A DNA stretch of 64,000 nt from Pelomonas dachongensis. GTDB taxonomy: Bacteria; Pseudomonadota; Gammaproteobacteria; Burkholderiales; Burkholderiaceae_C. The position numbers and the translations under genes are program-made. The notes below the pieces were generated by a model that was not told where the DNA came from, searched no databases, and saw nothing but the letters and a program-made list of their open reading frames with translations. Below, piece by piece: positions 60,960 through 64,000 of this stretch (position 1 is its first letter; every line of letters starts with the position of its first letter). The DNA is taken from the NCBI RefSeq assembly GCF_043555865.1, contig NZ_JBIGHY010000001.1, positions 372,001 through 436,000 of the forward strand, read 5' to 3'.

Positions 60960-61391
60960 ATGTCCGATCCCGCCAACCTCAGGCAACACGCACGTATCGA
61001 TTTTCTCGGCGCTCAGCACGACGCCGACTCGCTGCCGGGCTGGGTGTTCAAGCCCGTGCAGTTCAGTCAGGGCCCCGCCGGCCTGGTGCTCAACCTGAGC
61101 GATGGCGGTCTGCAGGTGCTCACCAGCGCCATCGAGCCGCTGACCGACGACAAGTACGAGGTCGTGCTGCTGCTGGGCCGCTCGGATGTGGACGACGACG
61201 ACGAGCAGGTGTCGTGGTTCAACGGCGTCGTGGAGCGCAAGTGGTCGCGCCCAGTTCCGCGCATGGGCATCCTGCACGGTCTGTGTTTCACCGCGCGCAA
61301 CTCGACGGCCGAACAGTTCCTCAACGGGCACCAGGCCGCGCTGGAAGCTGGCCAGTGGGTGCGCTGCGTGCTGCTCAAAGCCCCCGGCTGA
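60960..61391 (+). CDS. PilZ-domain protein, probable c-di-GMP receptor
   Basis: A 143-residue single-domain protein. Both c-di-GMP-binding motifs of PilZ are present: RxxxR at residues 8-12 (RQHAR) and N/DxSxxG at 45-50 (NLSDGG). The rest is beta-rich and ends with a basic/acidic helix. GGAGA precedes the ATG. It is a likely receptor for c-di-GMP, but its output is unknown. It follows radA by 75 bp. Confidence 0.88.
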   Translation: MSDPANLRQHARIDFLGAQHDADSLPGWVFKPVQFSQGPAGLVLNLSDGGLQVLTSAIEPLTDDKYEVVLLLGRSDVDDDDEQVSWFNGVVERKWSRPVPRMGILHGLCFTARNSTAEQFLNGHQAALEAGQWVRCVLLKAPG

Positions 61392-61474
61392 CGGCTCGTG
61401 GCAGGATGCGCGCCCTGAGCGCCGCGCCGGGCTGCCCCAAGCAGCTCGCGCCGCAGGCGAAGCCGAAGGTACCC

Positions 61475-61822
61475 ATGTCCGCCCTGCCCGAACCTCCGTA
61501 CTACGCCGTCATCTTCACCAGCCAGCGCACGCCCGTCGACCAGGGCTACGGTCAGATGGCTGATCGCATGGTCGAACTCGCGGCCGCGCAGCCAGGCTAC
61601 CTGGGCATGGAAAGCAGCCGGGGCGACGATGGCCTGGGCATCACCGTCTCCTACTGGCGCAGCGCCGATGACATCGCCGCCTGGCGCCGGCATGCCGAGC
61701 ACAAGGTAGCCCGCGACACCGGCCGCAGCGACTGGTACCAGCACTACACGCTGCGCGTGGCCCGCGTCGAGCGCGCCTACGGCTGGCAGCGCAGTGCCGG
61801 CGCACAGGATCCGCAGGCATGA
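61475..61822 (+). CDS. Antibiotic-biosynthesis-monooxygenase-like (ABM) protein
   Basis: A 115-residue dimeric ferredoxin-like-fold protein. It begins YYAVIFTSQRTPVDQGYGQMADRM and has PGYLGMESSRGDDGLGITVSYW, DIAAWRRHAEHKVARD, the ABM pattern. Family members are small oxygenases or unknown-ligand proteins. Its stop overlaps the next gene (ATGA). Confidence 0.88.
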   Translation: MSALPEPPYYAVIFTSQRTPVDQGYGQMADRMVELAAAQPGYLGMESSRGDDGLGITVSYWRSADDIAAWRRHAEHKVARDTGRSDWYQHYTLRVARVERAYGWQRSAGAQDPQA

Positions 61823-62205
61823 ACCCCTGGATAGGACTCGCGCTGGCGCTGGCCGCGCTGCTGGCCGGCGGCGCCTTCTTCGGCTGGCAGGGCATCGTCT
61901 TCGCGACGACCGGCATCGTGTTCTGGCTGCTGCTGCAGATGAGCCGGCTGATGCGGCTGATGCAGAAAGCCGGCGCCGCCCCGCTGGGCGCGGTGGCCAG
62001 CGCCGTCATGCTGAACAGCCGGCTGCATGCGGGCATGAAGCTGATGGAACTGATCAAGCTGACGGGCAGCCTGGGGCAGAAGCAGGCGGAGGACACCTAC
62101 GTGTGGCGCGATGCCGGCGGCGACGCGGTGGAAGTGGTGCTGAAGAAAGGCAAGCTCGTCGAGTGGCGGCTGATCCGCGCGGCGGATGGCGAGGCGACTT
62201 CGTAA
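61819..62205 (+). CDS. Small membrane protein of unknown function
   Basis: A 128-residue protein with two N-terminal hydrophobic helices (about residues 5-22 and 25-43) and a cytoplasmic C-terminal domain (TYVWRDAGGDAVEVVLKKGKLVEWRLI). ATG overlaps the stop of the ABM gene. No family was assigned. Confidence 0.75.
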   Translation: MNPWIGLALALAALLAGGAFFGWQGIVFATTGIVFWLLLQMSRLMRLMQKAGAAPLGAVASAVMLNSRLHAGMKLMELIKLTGSLGQKQAEDTYVWRDAGGDAVEVVLKKGKLVEWRLIRAADGEATS

Positions 62206-62241
62206 AATCGCGGTTTTACTGACCTGCACCTGGAGTACCCG

Positions 62242-63174
62242 ATGGTTCCGGCCCCCCTGCACGACCGCGACGGCAAGATCTGGATGGACGGCGAGCTCGT
62301 CGACTGGCGCGACGCCAAGATCCACGTTCTGACGCACACGCTGCACTACGGCTGCGGCGCCTTCGAGGGCGTGCGCGCCTATGACACCGTCAACGGCACG
62401 GCCATCTTCCGGCTGCAGGAGCACACGCAGCGCTTGCTGAACAGCGGCAAGATCCTGCGCATGAAGGTGCCGTTCTCGGCCGAGCAGATCAACGACGCCC
62501 AGCGGGAAGTCGTCAAGGCCAACGGCCTCAAGAGCGCCTACATCCGTCCGCTGATCTGGATCGGCTCCGAGAAGCTGGGCGTCAGCCCCAAGGGCAACCA
62601 GGTGCACCTCATGGTGGCCGCATGGAGCTGGGGCGCCTACCTCGGCGAAGAGGGCCTGAAGCGCGGCATCCGAGTGAAGACCAGCTCCTACACGCGCCAC
62701 CACGTCAACATCACGATGACGCAGGCCAAGACGGTGTCCAACTACACCAACTCCATCCTGGCCAACATGGAAGCCACCGACGACGGCTACGACGAGGCGC
62801 TGCTGCTGGACGCGTCCGGCTTCGTCTCCGAGGGCGCGGGCGAGAACCTGTTCGTCATCAAGAACGGCGTCGTCTACACGCCCGACCTGTCGGCCGGTGC
62901 GCTCAACGGCATCACCCGCAACACCATCTTCGCGATCTGCCAGGACCTGGGCCTGAAGCTGGTCGAGAAGCGCATCACCCGCGACGAGGTCTACATCTGC
63001 GACGAGGCCTTCTTCACCGGCACCGCCGCCGAGGTGACGCCCATCCGCGAGCTGGACCGCATCGAAATCGGCAGCGGCAGCCGCGGCCCGCTGACCGAGA
63101 AGATCCAGACGGCCTTCTTCGACATCGTCAACGGCCGCAACCCCAAGTACGCCGAGTGGCTCACTGCCTGCTGA
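62242..63174 (+). CDS. ilvE: Branched-chain amino acid aminotransferase
   Basis: A 310-residue class-IV aminotransferase. It carries IHVLTHTLHYGCGAFEGVRAYD, the PLP lysine in MTQAKTVSNYTNSILA and EVYICDEAFFTGTAAEVTPI. It makes Leu, Ile and Val from 2-oxo acids, the last step after IlvD (ilvD is at 16-18 kb). GGAG lies before the ATG. The next gene starts 24 bp later. Confidence 0.97.
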   Translation: MVPAPLHDRDGKIWMDGELVDWRDAKIHVLTHTLHYGCGAFEGVRAYDTVNGTAIFRLQEHTQRLLNSGKILRMKVPFSAEQINDAQREVVKANGLKSAYIRPLIWIGSEKLGVSPKGNQVHLMVAAWSWGAYLGEEGLKRGIRVKTSSYTRHHVNITMTQAKTVSNYTNSILANMEATDDGYDEALLLDASGFVSEGAGENLFVIKNGVVYTPDLSAGALNGITRNTIFAICQDLGLKLVEKRITRDEVYICDEAFFTGTAAEVTPIRELDRIEIGSGSRGPLTEKIQTAFFDIVNGRNPKYAEWLTAC

Positions 63175-63198
63175 TCGGCGTCTGAGAGCAAGAAACCC

Positions 63199-63414
63199 AT
63201 GAGCACCACTACCCACGCCCCCGCCGTCGTTGAAGTCACCGCCAAGGACTGCAACGACAACGGCACCGTCTTCTGCCCCAACCCCAAGATGGCGTTGTGG
63301 AGCAACCATCCCAAGGTCTTCATCGACCTCACCCACGGCGGCCAGGGCCAGTGCCCGTACTGCGGGACGGCCTACAAGCTCAAGGCTGGCGAAGTCGTCG
63401 GCGGCCACCACTGA
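63199..63414 (+). CDS. CHCC zinc-finger protein
   Basis: A 71-residue protein of the zf-CHCC family: DCNDNGTVFCPNP, WSNHPKVFIDL and CPYCGTAYKL, with Cys/His ligands for one zinc. It resembles the C-terminal part of the complex I subunit NDUFS6. It commonly lies beside ilvE in Burkholderiales. Role unclear. Confidence 0.9.
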   Translation: MSTTTHAPAVVEVTAKDCNDNGTVFCPNPKMALWSNHPKVFIDLTHGGQGQCPYCGTAYKLKAGEVVGGHH

Positions 63415-63415
63415 C

Positions 63416-63862
63416 ATGCCCCGTTCCGCCGCCCAACAGGCCGCGCTGCTGGCTTCGCCGGAAGACACCGAGGCTCAGTTCTATGAAGCCTTGCAGCACG
63501 CCGACGTCGACCGCCTGATGTCGCTTTGGGCCGACGAAGAAGATATCGCCTGCGTGCATCCGGGCGGCCCGCGCATCGTGGGCCTGACGGCCATCCGCGC
63601 CGCTTTCGAGGCCGTGTTCCAGCGCGGCGCGGTCAACGTGCATCCCGAGCGCGTGCGCCGGCTTCACAGCGGCGATTGCGCCATCCATCATGTGCTGGAG
63701 CGCGTGCAGCTGCACGGCGAGGTCGCCCATCAGGCCTGGGTCATCGCGACCAACGTTTATCTGAAGACGGCGCTGGGCTGGCGCCTGGTGCTTCACCACG
63801 CCAGCCCCGGCAGCGCGGGCGACGTGCAGGAACTGGTGGCCGACGCCGGCACGCTCCACTAG
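63416..63862 (+). CDS. SnoaL/NTF2-like protein (DUF4440 type)
   Basis: A 148-residue alpha+beta protein with an NTF2-like pattern: TEAQFYEALQHADVDRLMSLWADEEDIACVHPGG, then VGLTAIRAAFEAVFQ. The last strand pair includes GWRLVLHHASP. Such proteins may be enzymes or binding proteins; no catalytic residues can be certain. It follows the zinc-finger gene by 1 bp. Confidence 0.85.
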   Translation: MPRSAAQQAALLASPEDTEAQFYEALQHADVDRLMSLWADEEDIACVHPGGPRIVGLTAIRAAFEAVFQRGAVNVHPERVRRLHSGDCAIHHVLERVQLHGEVAHQAWVIATNVYLKTALGWRLVLHHASPGSAGDVQELVADAGTLH

Positions 63863-63874
63863 GCGCCTCGGGCG

Positions 63875-64000
63875 ATGCAGTACCGCGCCCCCCGCTGGCT
63901 GCCCGGCGGCCATGCCCAGACCATCTGGCCCGCGCTGTTCAGCCGCCGGCACGACGGCCCTGCACCCGACTGGACGCGCGAGCGCTGGGACACGCCGGAC
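63875..64000 (+). CDS. YheT-family alpha/beta hydrolase, N-terminus only (cut by window end)
   Basis: The 42 residues before the window end (MQYRAPRWLPGGHAQTIWPA, LFSRRHDGPAPDWTRERWDTPD) match the start of YheT/AB-hydrolase proteins with the RxPxWLPGGHxQTI motif. The catalytic part is outside the window. Confidence 0.8.
   Translation, partial: MQYRAPRWLPGGHAQTIWPALFSRRHDGPAPDWTRERWDTPD

Noticed and set aside
1..64000. tRNA, rRNA, riboswitch or complete insertion sequence
   Set aside because: No tRNA cloverleaf, rRNA core sequence, transposase or known riboswitch core was seen by eye; a covariance-model scan would decide for small RNAs.

Overview
The window reads as ordinary chromosome from a high-GC betaproteobacterium of the order Burkholderiales, most like the Roseateles/Mitsuaria/Rubrivivax group. 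This rests on very GC-rich coding sequence, recognisable gene neighbours (lplT/alr/arfB/radA; ilvE followed by a CHCC zinc-finger gene and a YheT-type hydrolase) and a stand-alone MetH homocysteine module. The genus is an inference. I saw no rRNA, tRNA, CRISPR array, intact insertion sequence or prophage.

Layout. 0-5.4 kb: an ABC exporter whose ATPase is fused to the end of a membrane acyltransferase, a secreted Ala/Gly-rich protein, and a secreted subtilase divergent from an ECF sigma/anti-sigma pair. 5.4-14.5 kb: a TetR regulator divergent from a reductive pyrimidine-degradation operon (PreT, PreA, semialdehyde dehydrogenase, NCS1 transporter, dihydropyrimidinase, carbamoyl-amidohydrolase). 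14.5-16.1 kb: a scar region with a lipoprotein gene, a broken trypsin-like protease, a second copy of the last 110 bp of the amidohydrolase gene, and a broken zinc-ribbon gene. 16.1-21.8 kb: ilvD, a secreted S33 peptidase, a soluble PilJ/MCP-like protein and a methionine-type aminotransferase. 21.8-25.4 kb: an operon of a ribbon-helix-helix-like protein, PspA, a YqiJ-like OB-fold membrane protein and a YqiK-like flotillin, behind a strong promoter with a palindrome in its spacer. 26-31.3 kb: the MetH Hcy domain, a haloacetate-dehalogenase-like hydrolase and a 1082-residue exported carbohydrate-type protein.

31.4-50.8 kb is rich in genes for peptidoglycan peptides and D-amino acids. It holds a dipeptide-binding protein, a LysR regulator and a D-Ala-D-Ala dipeptidase (one operon); a membrane legumain-like peptidase with a TPR partner; two LD-carboxypeptidases; a PBP4-type DD-carboxypeptidase lipoprotein paired with an ornithine-cyclodeaminase-family enzyme; a TonB-dependent receptor; and a probable operon of DUF2332, aromatic/aspartate aminotransferase, solute-binding protein, D-amino acid dehydrogenase, beta-lactamase-fold hydrolase and LD-carboxypeptidase. 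A SulP transporter and a DUF1653 gene lie among them. Together they would suit trimming, import and oxidation of wall peptides, but that link is inferred.

50.8-64 kb is mostly housekeeping: DUF2332 and a Crp-like regulator, glutathione peroxidase, an SGNH-type hydrolase, lplT, alr, arfB, two exporters, radA, a PilZ protein, ilvE, small zinc-finger and NTF2-like genes, and the start of a YheT-family hydrolase cut by the window end.
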